A stretch of DNA of 64,000 nucleotides from Nepenthes gracilis (Eukaryota; Streptophyta; Magnoliopsida; Caryophyllales; Nepenthaceae): positions 15,247,268 through 15,311,267 of the forward strand of contig BSYO01000024.1 in the NCBI GenBank assembly GCA_033239525.1, in the 5' to 3' direction. Both the position numbers and the translations under genes were made by a program. The notes beneath the pieces were generated by a model. The model saw only the letters and a program-made list of their open reading frames with translations, did not search any database and was not told the DNA's origin. Below, in pieces: positions 1 to 11,850 of the stretch; the stretch's first letter is position 1; each line of letters begins with the position of its first letter.

Positions 1-280
1 AATTCCAAATTGATGGCAAAGCAACGATGCTCAAGGCTTGCTTGAGTAGAAATCATTATAACCGATTCTAGATTGATGGCCATAAAACAGCGTTTGAAGA
101 TCACTCGAATTGAGCTCGTGCATTGATTCCAGATTGATCACAAAAAAAGAGCTCGAGGCTCACAAGAGTTGAGATCGAGTGCCAATTCTAGAATGATGGC
201 CCAAAAACGACGCTGAAAGCTAGCTCCAACAGCACCGAGTCGTCGATTCTAGATTGTTTTCGAAAATGGCATCTTCAAAT
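1..280. repeat. Degenerate 61-bp tandem repeat, cut by the window edge
   Basis: Four to five diverged head-to-tail units of about 61 bp begin near positions 1, 63, 124, 185 and 243. Each opens with a variant of GATTCTAGATTGATGG, followed by an A-rich run and then an AGCTCGAG-like stretch. Because the first unit starts at base 1, the array probably continues to the left. Every frame I followed has stops, so I do not read it as protein. It could be an old minisatellite or a subterminal repeat of an element lying outside the window. Confidence 0.7.
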
Positions 281-3200
281 ATAAACTCATATAGACTCAA
301 AATACTATATAAATAGAAATCAGGCAATAATTAAAAACCTAACACAATCCGAGAACAAAAATATGCACTCACAGTTAAGTTGAGTACCCAACTGAAGCCA
401 CTTTGACCATGAACCCAATAGAATTCCTTGAAGATTGCAAATCAAAATTGGATGTTGTTTTACTTTTATCATCTGCAAACGACAAATAGAATCAATAACG
501 GAACACAATAGTATATTTTAATGTTTAGACATCAAGTAAGGTTTGATGATGACATCAATGTCAACACCTAACTCACAGCATGCCGAAATATGAGACCATA
601 GGTCATTCTCGAGGACAAACTAGAAACCTATTTACACGCCACCAAAGTTAGGAAATTTTGCGGCACTTTCACCACCAAATTTATCAAATAACTTTTTAAA
701 ATATTATTTTCAAGTCATGTAATTACAGCCAAGGAACTTGATATGGGATTCAGAGGGCGTCTTTGGTGCAAGTTATAACCTTAGCCGTCCGATTATATAT
801 TATAATCAGACGGCTGAGATTAAATATTAGAAAACAAGATGTTCTTCTACGGTCCCAAGCATCAGCTGCAAAACTACCTGGAGATATGTACAGCTCATCC
901 TATTGCAAGTGAATTCAATTGTACTTTATGATAATTGACTATGTTGTTAGCTCATGTCTAAAGAAAGTAAATCCATAGAGAATTGTTTCATATGAATAAT
1001 AAGATAATAAATTAGCTCTCAAATCTATCCCAATTTCAGATGCTTTAAAATAAATAAATAAATAATTTTCACCTCTAAACACAGGCAGCTGCTTCCATTG
1101 TGATCGGTTGTCTTTAACGCATCACATATTTTAAGCTTGATGATACCAGTAGCATTCAAACACAGCACACTCTTACTAATGTTTTGAATATAATCTTCCT
1201 TCCTAACAGAGCAAGGGAAGGTAGTAAATGCAATAAAATTATAAGGGTTTGTATTCCACCATTTAGGGAAAATCACTCATAGTCATTTCACTTGAATGCT
1301 TTATTTTCTGTCATAACATCCAGCACACCAAAATTAATAACCCGTGGGCAAGCCATGGACCCATGACATATGGACAAACTAAAAGTCAGGATTGCTGGGA
1401 TTAATACCTTTAGGAATAGCAATTCTAGCATCCAAAAACAATTCAGACGAACAAACTCATGAAACCATGACAAAGTGACGTAGTTGATGCAACAGCCTCA
1501 CTCTTCCAATTGCAAATATGTGGGGAAAAGCCCTGAGAACAATCCCTCTGGTGGGGAATTTCAATTGGTTAGAACATAGTTAACTCAATGTCTGGGAAGA
1601 CCCATTGGCAGGTCATGAACTACTGACGACAAGCCAATAGACAACTTGATTGAAGTGAACCATGGCAATTCGGTGGACCTAGATATACCTAGTTTATTGA
1701 CAATTTCATCTTCTTCCTACATAGCACATATTTAGCATTTGATACAATGGCAACAGAAAAAATCCAACTTGATGCTGAGATGCGTAAAAAACGATGCCAA
1801 CTAAACACACCTAGTTGTGCAGATTGAGGTGAAATATAATATATTGTTCACAAGCAGAATAAAGTAGCAACATTGTTCACAATGTTAGTTAAACAGTAAA
1901 CACACCAACAATGCCAACTAAACCCTAATTAGCAACATCACCGCAACAAAATAAATAAAGACATCCCACAAAATCAAAATAAGAACAATGAGAATCCGAA
2001 GCTGAAGTCGTGTTCGTAACACCACAAAACAGAAGTCGAAAATGAAATCTTAGATTTATGTGTTCGTGTTCAAAATATCACAAAACTGACGCCGACAACG
2101 AAACTTCGACATTTGAGAGCAATATTGAGCCAGCACGGGATCGAAAATGGGAATACATACCTAAAATATATGTTTTTGTGCAGATGATTTCTAGAACAAT
2201 TTTCATGAAAATATTTGATGTCCAGATCAATTTTCATTGAAATGCAGCATTCATACATTTTTATGAATTTATTATCTAAGGCTCTTTATATCAATCATTT
2301 ATATTAGTTTTATTTTAGACAATACAAATAAAACTAATTGTAAAAAATTTTAAAAAATAATATGTAGATGATTCATTTAAAATTTAAACATCATATGTTA
2401 TTATATTCCATGAATTCGGGTTATTCTACGGATTAGGGGCTGCGAATCGAATCTTTATGGTAAGTCGATTTGATATGGATTCGATCTCTATAATCTCTAA
2501 TTTAAATCCTACGCAACATAACTGAAAACGAGAGATTAGAGAACGGCAAAAATTGCTCATATAGTATATCCTCTGACGCTCAAATTAGAAGTCTTTCTAA
2601 AAAAATAGAAGGATGGAGGATGTGTAGATACATCTAGCGGTGAATTGAGCAAGCGTCCAATTGATGGACAGCTTAGAGGTGCCTCTTATTGAAGGGCAGT
2701 TTAGATGTGCTCCCTATTGAATGGCGTCTTAGGAGACGGTAATTTATATGGCTGTTCTAGATATTGCCAGGTTGCTCCTAAGGTATGGCCGGGCACTTGG
2801 TAGGAGAGATAGATTCTGGGAGGACTTAGGGGGCAGTGTCCTCTAAGTCTCTTTTTTCTTTTCATCATTTTCCTTCTTTGATATCTTCTCTCTGGAACAT
2901 TCTCCTTTTCACCTCTCCTTTTTGCTGGGATCAAAGAGATATTTATAGAATAGGCATGCGGCTTTAACCGTCTACTGAACTATCTCTAACGGACAATCAT
3001 CGAAATCATCCATGTGGATAAGATTGAGCAGTTGAACGATTTTTCTTTCCGGATTGGATTTATCGAACCCATCATATGTTATATTTTATCGAACAAATAA
3101 AAAGGAAATGCACCAAATAGGCTTCAATAAACGGATACACTCGTTCCAAATCGTTTTTTATTAGAAAAAGATTTACCGGGTGAATTTTAGTCTTTTATTA

Positions 3201-4499
3201 AAAAAAATTAAAGAAATATAAGAATATTGGTTTTTTCTTTTTTTTTAATTATATGAGTATTTGATATTTTAATATTTTATAAGAAAAAAATGAAAAAAAA
3301 AAATAATTTTATATAATATATTTTATAGAGATTAAATATTAATCGTTTGATTTTTTTTATTTTTTGGTGTGTAAATCCAACGATTATTTTATAAGAATGA
3401 GGCCCGTCGACTACTTTTTCTCACTCTTCTTTTCAGTGGGACTATCACTAGTGGTCATAGCGTGGTTGTACATCGTTGTGCATGGCCTATTTCCATTGAC
3501 TTCAGATATTTCTACATCGTTGTACATAGCAGAAATGTATTAATCACGTCGCACTTCCAACCAAGAACGATGAATCGCCCATAAGTGAGCCATCAAAAAA
3601 ATTTACAGGAAGAATAAAAAATTAATTAGGTAGAGAAATTTGAAAATAAAGGACTGAATGATGAAGTCAAATGGGTGTGATTTTGATGCGAGTGAGGGTT
3701 CACAGCAATTGAGGGCTGAATAACGGTGTTGGCCAAGGCCGAAATGTGAAAAGCCATAGGCTCGGCCCCAAATGAATCTCAGGTTCGAGATATTTGAGAT
3801 CAATGACCGGTTCAAGGTATTAGAGATGAATGTCGGGCTCGTGAAATGCGAAGAGTACATTACAAGAAGTATACCCCTTGCAAGAGGAAAAGCCAAATTT
3901 TCTTTTTTTTTTTTTCTTCTTTGGAATCAATAATTATATAATTTTAGTCATTTAATACTGATATATGCAGCTAAATCAAAAGTTATTAAAAAAGGTAGCT
4001 GCCCTGACATGAGATTGGAATTCTAAAATTATTAATAAGTGTCCTAGGCACCGCAAAAACACAGTAAAGAGATTCAGGTATTGATCTTGAGAATTTTTTT
4101 TTTTTTTTCGCTACCTAAATTAATAAATATCTAATCTAGGTAAGATGGCAAAAAATATACCGACTATTAAAACCTGATTGTAAGACTTATGCACTCGGTG
4201 GTAGTGGAGATGCCAAGCTCATTAAAGGAGTTTAGTGGGAATGAGATGACCCGTAAAAAAAATGTCCATTGTGCCCTGTGATGCGGAGGTGCACTTGGTG
4301 TTTTAACGAAAAGAAAGGCTTCCCTCGTGAGACTAGTCACTTACGAATAAGAGTTTTAAACTTTACTAATAAGGTAGATAGATCTTTGTTAAAAATGAAT
4401 GCTCCTCCCTTGCAATAACTAAAAAAATGGTTAAGATACATTAAGGTGACTGGGCAAGCTTTATAAGATAAAGGCTGACCATTATTATTATTATGCTAT
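281..4499. other. AT-rich intergenic DNA, no supportable gene
   Basis: Only short ORFs of under 100 codons occur here, on both strands, and none shows a recognisable domain. A minus-strand pair at 1025-1276 and 1288-1473 has somewhat protein-like composition but matches nothing I know. Around 2560-2940 there is a less AT-rich patch ending in a pyrimidine run. From 3200 to 3400 the DNA is very AT-rich with A and T homopolymers. I see no paired LTR, terminal inverted repeat or target duplication. Unrecognised, heavily decayed transposon DNA is the likeliest content. Confidence 0.5.
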
Positions 4500-4504
4500 C
4501 TAAC

Positions 4505-4998
4505 AGTTACATAATCATCGATATACCCTCTGAAACTGGACGGCAATCTTCAGCACAGTACTCGAACCTAGTGTGACGGGTTTCATCGCCGTTACTATCG
4601 ATGCAGCTGCTACTTAGTCGATATATATATAGTTTACCATTCACACGCATATTATACACCACATTATATATATTAGTTATTTCATATATATTAGTTATTC
4701 TGCATTTTAATTTTCAGCACACGTGCCCTTCAGTTATGCTATTAAGTGATACTCTGTTAGTAGCTAATATATACGTTGATAGGAGGTAATAGAAAACAAG
4801 AAAGATATTTCCCAATTTCTTTTGTCTCTCTCCCTCTCTCTCCCTCGGTCTCTCTCTCGGTTTCCCTTCCCCTCTTTCCCTATTTTCCCTCGCATGCACT
4901 CTCTTCTCTTTGTATTCTTTCCCTTCTCCTCTGCCAGAACTCCCATTCCCTCACACTTCGTCGTCGATCCTCAGCGTGCGGCCGTGGAGCATGTATCA
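4505..4998 (+). repeat. 5' LTR of the short LTR element
   Basis: This 494-bp repeat matches 7738-8221 along its length with scattered substitutions and small indels. It ends in TATCA, giving the canonical CA terminus. Near the middle is ATATATATAG, followed downstream by a long CT-rich tract (about 4820-4880) of the kind found in plant LTR leader regions. Open frames through the CT tract are composition artefacts. Confidence 0.9.
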
Positions 4999-5000
4999 AA

Positions 5001-5018
5001 TGGTGCTCTCATTGAGAC
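5001..5018 (+). other. Probable primer-binding site
   Basis: TGGTGCTCTCATTGAGAC begins two bases after the LTR end, the usual place for a tRNA primer-binding site, and starts with the expected TGG. I did not identify the tRNA. Confidence 0.6.
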
Positions 5019-6083
5019 AAAAGCGGAGGAGATCAAAGCACGAGCACTCGACGCACTCCAAGCGGCCATTGCCGAGCTTGCCAACTCGATGAAGGACCTC
5101 CGATAGGCTACCGACAGATTTGGCGCTACCGTGTCCACCGCGATTTCAACCACAGCACAAATCTGGTTGACCATCACTGAAATCAACCAATCGCTCCACC
5201 GAATCGAGCACAACCCTATCCGGTCAGTGACCTTCTCTCCTTCTGTGGTTTCTTCTACTATTACTTGCCATCTTCCAGTTCCAATTGCTCCACATCTTCA
5301 CTTTTTCCAACCTGCAATCCCTTCCTTCACTAGTTCCGTACAACCACCTATACCTCAAATTGCCATTTCTGCTTCCACCACCATAGAACAAATTCGGCAC
5401 TTCTGCACTACCCACATCGATCAACTACTCTTATCGACTGTAAATCCCTCTTGGTCTTCGACCTCATCATCGTTCACGGCTTCCACTTTTGATAATTCTC
5501 TCCAAATTGCCATTACCAGTTCCGCCTCCACCATGACACCATTCCAGCGATTCCACACTAAAATTTTCCCATCCTTGTCTTGTGTCGAGAAACAATTCGT
5601 CGAACCACCGTTACTTCCATACCTTATTTCGTTCTTGTCACCTTCGACTGCAACTCCTGATTCCCAAATCGCTACGCCACATACCGCCACAACTCTGCAA
5701 AATCTTTGTGGCCAGCTTCTTGTTCCAATTGCAAAGGCTGAATCCAACAACAATGAATCCCCAACGGATTCATTTCCAGAACCGGGTTCTCCGTCATTTC
5801 CTGAGTTGCAGGATGTGCACTTGCTGCCTTCAGCACTGGGTATTCCCAACGCCCTATAATTGCGGAAGATAACTTGACAAACACTCATGCTTTGGCTCCT
5901 ATACAACCAATTCAAGAACTGGACGATTCTAAAAAGCAGAACCCCAGAGCATCGGATCCTTCTATTGAATGTTTAGGGCCTCCAACTTCTTCATCTCCAG
6001 TCCATGGGTCTATGATGAATGAACCAACCATATAAGTTGGAAACATTCCTTAAGCAACTGTTAAAGTTGAGCAAAAATAGCCT
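5007..6083 (+). pseudogene. N-terminal part of the element ORF, Ser/Thr/Pro-rich
   Basis: One frame runs from just after the primer site to 5859, with a single early TAG at 5104-5106. It starts with an Ala/Glu/Lys-rich stretch likely to be helical, as in many gag N-termini (ALIETKAEEIKARALDAL and beyond), and becomes very rich in Ser, Thr and Pro from about 5220 to 5700. After about 5860 the coding sense moves to another frame (AEDNLTNTHALAPIQPIQEL...), where stops appear near 6035. No zinc knuckle or capsid motif is visible. It may be a degenerate gag-like ORF or captured host sequence, and I cannot choose between them. Confidence 0.45.
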
Positions 6084-6662
6084 ATGCAAAGCTCAGCAGT
6101 CAATTCATTCATTTCAGCAGCATCCAATGAGTTTGGGAAGTTTCAACCACTCTTCCAGTTCTCATGTATGATAGCCACTGCAAATGCCTCTAGGAAGACA
6201 ATGGCACCAAGTGTTGTTTCTACTAAAAGTAACTCTCCATCTGAACTTCTCCACCTTGACACATTCCAGCTCATAGAAGCAAAATCAATTGCTCCATGGA
6301 GGGATAAATGTGGGACACAATTGGGTAGGCCCAACCTGGGCCCTAATTCACTACCCTACCATCTTACAAGGACCAAACTGCTCAACTTTAGGGCTGTTGA
6401 AATCAAGCAGACAGCAATGAAGCATCAGGCAGTTCCAACAATTGTTGGAGTTATTGAGCTGTTGACTTATGATGCCAAAATCGAGTAGCGGAAGGAGGAA
6501 TTAGATAAATTGGTAGGTGAAGGACGAGTACCACCAGCAGCTCACGGATGTGGCAGTTGCCCATGCACAGCTACAAACTCTTGGCTGAAAGCATTGTTGA
6601 CAGGATTGGGTGGTGTTGTATCAGCAGTTGCCTGGGATAACATTAGAGAGGTTGCTAGTGTT
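6084..6662 (+). pseudogene. Unrecognised middle part of the element ORF
   Basis: This continues the frame that later encodes the patellin fragment, with one TAG at 6486-6488. From 6084 to 6488 it encodes about 134 residues without a motif I recognise. After the stop, the alternative frame near 6520-6575 reads HQQLTDVAVAHAQLQTL, which looks more natural than the open frame there, so a small frameshift is likely. The material looks like coding sequence in mixed frames rather than noncoding DNA. Its source gene is unknown. Confidence 0.35.
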
Positions 6663-6890
6663 GGCATTGATCTGTCCTCTGCTGCACTATTGAATGGCAA
6701 GGATCGTGCAAGTCATCCAATTTGCTACAACATGTTTGGTTCCTTGAGATGGCGAATTCAGCTCATGCAAAAAGGAATCAAAGAGTTGAATTTTCAACCT
6801 GGCGGTGTTACTTCGTTTCTTCAAATTAATGACTTGAAGAACTGCCCAGGAACTTTAAAGAATGAGCTCAGGAATGCTCTCAGGAGATCT
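6663..6890 (+). pseudogene. Captured patellin (SEC14-family) gene fragment
   Basis: About 76 residues match the CRAL-TRIO/SEC14 region of plant patellins, membrane-trafficking proteins that bind phosphoinositides. Visible pieces in order are NGKDRASHPICYNMFG, SLRWRIQLMQKGIKELNF, PGGVTSFLQINDLKN and a KNELRNA-type end. In the family, a segment of roughly 20-30 residues lies between CYN.FG and LRWR. It is missing here, so the copy has an internal deletion as well as truncation at both ends. There is no intron in the piece. It sits in frame inside the element ORF between the two LTRs, so it was carried by the retrotransposon. It cannot make a working patellin. Confidence 0.8.
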
Positions 6891-7643
6891 TCTATGTTGA
6901 TGTATTGTGGCTATGATAGCAGCTATCTATACTCACTTGTAATGGGACGGGACCCTGTGCTCCAGTTCAGCAAAGGTCAGGCCGTGACCCAACAACCTGA
7001 GCAAATTGAAAATGCTGCTGCAGTATTAAAGATAGAGAATGGACAGTTTCAGCTAGAATGGCAACTGTCACAAGCTAATTTAGAGGAGGGTCAGTGTGAA
7101 TTAATTCGCTACTTGATTGATGTCACTAAACCAGCTACTGAGATTTGTCAAATTGAAAAGTATTTGTCTGTCTATTCAGCTACCGAGCACCCATCTGATG
7201 ACATCTTTCCCAAGCAAAGCGACATTCATAAAGTGTTATAGGCTGGCTCTTCAGTTTCTTATGAGCATTTTGGAAGATTTATGGGGAACAATGGTTTAAC
7301 TGGATCAGTTGGTCACTTTGATATCAGTAGCAGAGATGGTTGGAAGGTTGGTTACGTTGGACCTTTGTCCAGATCTTGGTCATTTCCTATTTCTACTTAT
7401 CTGGAATGCCTTAAATCCAGCATGAGGCATGGAGCTCTGAGTGCTAGTGTGGGCATGCAGATAAGTACGTGCATGTACCCAATCGGGGCTGGTGGAAATT
7501 ATGAATTTGGATGGGTAATGGCATGGTTGTTGGTGAGGAGGTATGAATATGCCAGTGCAGTGTTCGTGACGACTTCTGCATTCCTTTCGATTGGCACCTT
7601 AGCGTCTAGGCTTGAGTATGTTACTGAGGGTTGGATTGGTTGA
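6891..7643 (+). pseudogene. Second captured or unknown coding piece of the element ORF
   Basis: The frame of the patellin fragment runs on to a terminal TGA at 7641-7643, broken once by TAG at 7239-7241, where one base change from a Gln codon (CAG) would explain the stop. It encodes about 250 residues with ordinary globular composition, including TQQPEQIENAAAVLKIENGQ, FDISSRDGWKVGYVGPLSRS and MRHGALSASVGMQISTCMYP. The Gly/aromatic alternation in the second half recalls a beta-rich fold, but I do not recognise the family. It does not look like gag, protease, RT or integrase. I infer a second captured host gene. Confidence 0.45.
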
Positions 7644-7737
7644 GATCTAGAGGCCACTTGGAAAACCATTGCTAATTCTCATTCGGACTTTCTCTTGATC
7701 AACCTTGGGGACAAGGTTGTTTTGATGGGAACGGCAA

Positions 7738-8221
7738 TATTACATACTCATCGATATATCCTCCGAAGTTGAACGGCAATCTTCAGCACAGTACTCAGTC
7801 ACTATCATCGCCGTCACTATCAACGTAGCAGCTATTCAGTCGATATATATATAGTTCACCCTTTACACGCATATTATACATCACATTATACATGTTACTT
7901 ATTTTATACATATTAGTTATTCTGTATTTTTATTTCCAGCACACGTGCCCTGTTAGTAGCCTTTAGTTATGCTATTAAGTGATACTCTGTTAGTAGCTAA
8001 TATATACGTTGACAGGAGGTAATGGAAAACGAGAAAGATATTTTCCAATTTCTTTTCTCTCTCTCCCTCGGTCTCTCTCTCAGTTTCCCTTCCCCTCTTT
8101 CCCTATTTTCCCTCAGGCGCGCTCTCTTCTCTTTGTATTATTTCCCTTCTCTTCTGCCAGAACTCCCATTCTTTCACATTTCGTCGTCGATCCTTAGCGT
8201 GCAGCCATGGAGAATGTATCA
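7738..8221 (+). repeat. 3' LTR of the short LTR element
   Basis: Partner of 4505-4998, with the same order: a GATATATCC-like start, AGTCGATATATATATAG, a block around CACACGTGCCC, the CT-rich tract and the TATCA end. Unlike the left copy, it has CTGTTAGTAGC both before and after the GCTATTAAG stretch (about 7951-8000), a small local duplication. The adjoining CTAAC at 8222-8226 completes the target duplication. Confidence 0.9.
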
Positions 8222-8226
8222 CTAAC

Positions 8227-9879
8227 ACAGGAGATTAGACACCTCCGGAAGGAGGTCACGCACAGATATGGATTTGTATGGGGTGGGGGGTGGGGATGTG
8301 AGATTTAGCCTCCTATAGATAGAATCTGCTGGGATTTGTTTGGTACATTATTCCACCTTTCTTGACTTCTCTCCGAGAGCCGATGGATATGGATTTCTTA
8401 AATGGATACTCTCTTTTTTTAAAATTAGTAAGTCTAAAGAATATTATTGAATATTATAGACTTTAAATTCAAAATATTAGTCTAAAGATTTGATTCATAC
8501 TTTTTTGAAATATTATTCTAAATATTAGTCTAAATATTATTGAATATTTTAAATATTATTGAATATTAGTCTAAAGATTTAGTTTCTGATAAGTTTTAGT
8601 TCATACTTTTTTTAAAAGATGTATATATATGGGATTGTAAAAAATATTTTATTTTATAAATTTAATTGTATTTTCTTAAAAATAATGCATAAAATACTTT
8701 TTTAATTGTTCCTAAAAGCGGTCCCTAAGTCAACCTTCTTTTTCATTCCGTTGTTTAAGAAAGGAGAGAGTGAGAATGTAAATGATGGGAACAGAAGAAA
8801 GAAATCAGCCCAACATAAAGGCCTACAGATTTGATGATCAGCCCAAGAGACATCTGACCCACAGGCCTAAAGGCCGGTAAGTATTTTCGTTGATCGGAAC
8901 CGCGCTTGAGCTGGCCATTGAAGGTAGAAAAGGAAATTTTTTTTTTGAAAAACAGTATAAAAAAGTGTGGATGTGTAAGGGCGTATATGAGATCCAAACC
9001 TACATCCCAGCATTGAGTATAGCATACGCTTACCACTGTGCCAGCACAAGCACAGGGCTTAGTTAAGTAAAACTGGGTTGCGCTACTTGTTGCTCTTATT
9101 GAAATCAAATCGGTGGGGCTATATCGGTACGACTAAATATAATAAATTCAATTTTATTTAAATAATTTTTATTAATTTTCTGCAATGAGCAAAAACACTG
9201 CTTACGCATAGTCTATGGGGACCGAACCCTTGACTAAGCTTAGGAAGGGATGAGCGCACTAAAACTGTCAAATTTCGTCGAAAATTAGAAAATTGCTTTA
9301 AGTTGCCAGAAGTTGAACCCAAATCATATTTCCTCGATTGGGAACAGGGGCGTCAATACGTTTGCTAGTTGATGGTTGACGTGGTTGTGGTGTGTAATAT
9401 TAAAATCTTTTGTTTTTTAATTTAAAGAAAAAGTGATGAGAATTGGACCCACAACATTCATAGTATACAAATAAGGATACGCCACTTTGTCAGCTAGCGC
9501 TTCTTATCTTATTAGCGAGTGATATTTTATCTATATAAATTAGTTACTGTTTTCTAAAAATATATAAAATAATATTTAAAGGTTCAATTTATTATGCTAA
9601 ATGATAATATGTACATGATGAGTGGTCGAAGTATCTTATGTATATGAGGCACAAAGTTGATAAAATATTTCCATTAATATTATGATGACATCCCAAAATA
9701 TCTCATAATATTAATATGTCCAATAAAAAGTTATCTTAAATAGCATTATATTTATAATTTCTTAATATTAAATATTATGTTATATTAAATATTGACCTGG
9801 TCGAAAGAGAAGTGATTATATAATGTTTTATGATGGGATAAAAAATAATATTTTAAAAATAGTCATAAATTTTTCATAA
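8227..9879. other. AT-rich intergenic DNA with a small local duplication
   Basis: No gene is supportable. Between about 8440 and 8620 the phrase TATTAGTCTAAAGATTT and its surroundings recur, indicating a local duplication of roughly 110 bp. The minus-strand ORF at 8755-9108 has no recognisable domain. The 9600-9880 part is very AT-rich and may hold the unrecognisable gag of the copia element that follows. Confidence 0.5.
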
Positions 9880-9929
9880 AAAAAAAGAATATAAAAGTGT
9901 CTACCAACTTTGGTGGCAAAAAGGATTTC

Positions 9930-10302
9930 ATGAAATATTTTTTGTACAATAAGAAGGGGCATTCAAACAAAGACTATTTCAAATATGAAAAATGAATTGA
10001 AAAGAAAGGTATGCTATTTTGTCTTATGTGCTATGAATCAAACTTTATAAGAATTTATACATATAGTGGCTTGACTCTTATGCTACTTTTCACATATGTA
10101 AAATTATGTAAAATTGCTGAACATAATAATTTTAATGAAATGTGAGTATTATATTATAATAAATAATAATATACATTCACATTTAGAAACTATTAAAATA
10201 TTTATATTAGTTTTGGAGAGTGGCTACACATTATGCCCACCTAATACCGTCTATATACCTGATTTTTTTAGAAATTACCATTTAATAAAAGAATTAAAAT
10301 AA
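9930..10302 (+). pseudogene. copia-1 gag zinc knuckle and pre-integrase remnant
   Basis: About 9930-10050 reads as a copia CCHC knuckle followed by the typical downstream segment: NKKGHSNKDYFKYEK, then IEKKGMLFCLMCYESNF. The knuckle cysteines are largely mutated. About 10186-10302 resembles the stretch before the integrase zinc finger, with VLESGYTLCPPNTVYIPDF. Stops lie between these pieces. The protein would have been the nucleocapsid and processing region of the polyprotein. Confidence 0.6.
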
Positions 10303-10539
10303 TCAAATTAGATAAATGTGGTAAGTGTTATAGTAAATACACTACATCATGACAATAAATAGGCTCATTGGTTTGATTTTTTCAAAATGATATAATATAC
10401 TATGCTAGGTACTCCTAATCTCTATATGGTTTAATATAGTAAGGAGTATTATAAGTCACTCCACTCTTCCTATCTCTATATGGGGTAATACTTTAAAGAC
10501 CGTCATGTATATTTTAAATTGGGTTTCTACTAAGTCATT

Positions 10540-10810
10540 TCCTAAAACACATTTTAAAATTTGGACAAGTAAAAAATTTAATTTAGGACATTTACACATT
10601 TGGGATTGTAATGCTAAAATTCGGTGTATAATTCATATGAGAAAAAATTTAACCCAAGAATCATAATTAGATATTTTATTTGTTATCCTAAAAAAGTTTG
10701 AAAGATTTAGGTTTTATTATCCTAATTACTTTTTAAGAATTGTTAAAATAAGAAATACTAAAATTTTTAAAAATGATCAAATTAATGAGAATATGATACC
10801 ATGAAAAATT
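10540..10810 (+). pseudogene. copia-1 integrase C-terminal remnant
   Basis: The conceptual reading follows the conserved region after the copia integrase core: FKIWTSKKFNLGHLHIWDC, then HMRKNLTQES, LDILFVILKKFERFRFYYPN and RIVKIRNTKIF. In intact relatives the middle of this run contains a GY.IGYPE.SKGYRFY block. No catalytic D,D,E core could be seen upstream, so most of integrase has been lost or is beyond recognition. Confidence 0.65.
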
Positions 10811-11109
10811 ATTTTTGAAAAAAATTGAACACCTAAAATTATATAATGTTCAGTTAATTAGTCAAAGGCTCCATCTATCACTATTAATAATTTTAATGAG
10901 GATAATGAGTCTATTATAAATTCAACAATGATAACTGAGTTATCAATTATTGAACCAATTGTTACTGAAGATGTTACTGAACTTGTGCAAACAGTACATT
11001 AAGGAAAAAACTTTAAAATAAGAGATTGCTTATTACTTTTGATTATTATGTGTATCTTTAATAGTCTAGTTTTAATATTGGATAAAGTAGTAATCTGATC
11101 ATTTTATTA

Positions 11110-11850
11110 CAAGCTATAAATGAATTAAATTCTTCTAAATGGTACAATACTATAAATGATGAAATTCACCCAATGGAGAAAAATAATATTTAGAATTTAG
11201 TTAAATTATCTCATGGAGTTATAGCTATTAATTATAAATTGGTGTGTAAGATCAAAAAAGATTTCAAAGATAATATAAAATGACACAAGTCCAAACTTGT
11301 TGCTAAAAGGTTTATTCAAAAGGAAGACATTGGTTATGATGAGACATTCTCTCCAACATCAAAGAAAGATTTTTTTAAAAAAATAATTATGATATTGATA
11401 GCTCATTTTATTTAGAGTTTTATTAAATAGATGTGAGAACATCTATTCTTAATAGAGATTTAGAAGATGAGATTTATATAAAATAATCAGAGAGTTTTAT
11501 TTCAGACGAAAAAAGTTATTTGATTTGCAAGTTAAATAAGTCTGTATATGAGTTCAAACAGTCTTCTTGTTGGTTGTATCTTGAATTTAACGATGTAATT
11601 TTTTCATATGATTTTATAAAAAATATTTTTGGTTGTTATATATATCTTAAAGTTAGTAAGAATTGATTTATTTTTCTTATTGTCAACGTAAATGATATTT
11701 TTGCTTGCTAGTAGTGATTTTAGATTGCTTATTAAGACTAAGCATTTTCTTTTCAATCAATTTAATATGAAAAATATGGATGAAATTTCGTATGTTATTG
11801 GCATAGAGATTTATAGATATAGATCTCAATGAAAAATTTATTTATCTTAA
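11110..11850 (+). pseudogene. copia-1 reverse transcriptase remnant
   Basis: Pieces of copia RT appear in order: SKWYNTINDEIHPMEKNNI, then VIAINYKLVCKIKKDFKDNI, SKLVAKRFIQKEDIGYDETF, SILNRDLEDEIYIK, SYLICKLNKSVYEFKQSSC and the V-N-D-I part of the catalytic loop (normally YVDD) near 11690. At least six stops and several frameshifts intervene. It is inactive, and its main value is in fixing the identity and direction of the element. Confidence 0.75.

Larger units (their letters stand above)
4505..8221 (+). mobile_element. Short LTR retrotransposon with captured host sequence
   Basis: Two direct repeats of 494 and 484 bp bound a 2.74-kb interior, and a perfect 5-bp target duplication CTAAC lies outside (4500-4504 and 8222-8226). 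A primer-binding-like site follows the left repeat. The stretch just before the right repeat, with ACAAGG and then GATGGGAACGG, resembles the end of plant Ty3/gypsy interiors, which sets the + orientation. I find no protease, RT or integrase motifs, so the element must have moved with proteins made elsewhere. The interior is one long, mostly open frame system holding a patellin fragment. The usual TG start has mutated differently in each LTR (AG at left, TA at right), a sign of age. Confidence 0.9.

Noticed and set aside
1025..1473. Minus-strand ORFs of 83 and 61 codons as host gene exons
   Set aside because: No recognisable domain or splice evidence, and the surrounding sequence is AT-rich with no longer coding signal.
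8960..9060. tRNA-like or SINE-like sequence
   Set aside because: Phrases resemble those around degenerate tRNA-derived repeats, but no A/B boxes or cloverleaf can be formed.
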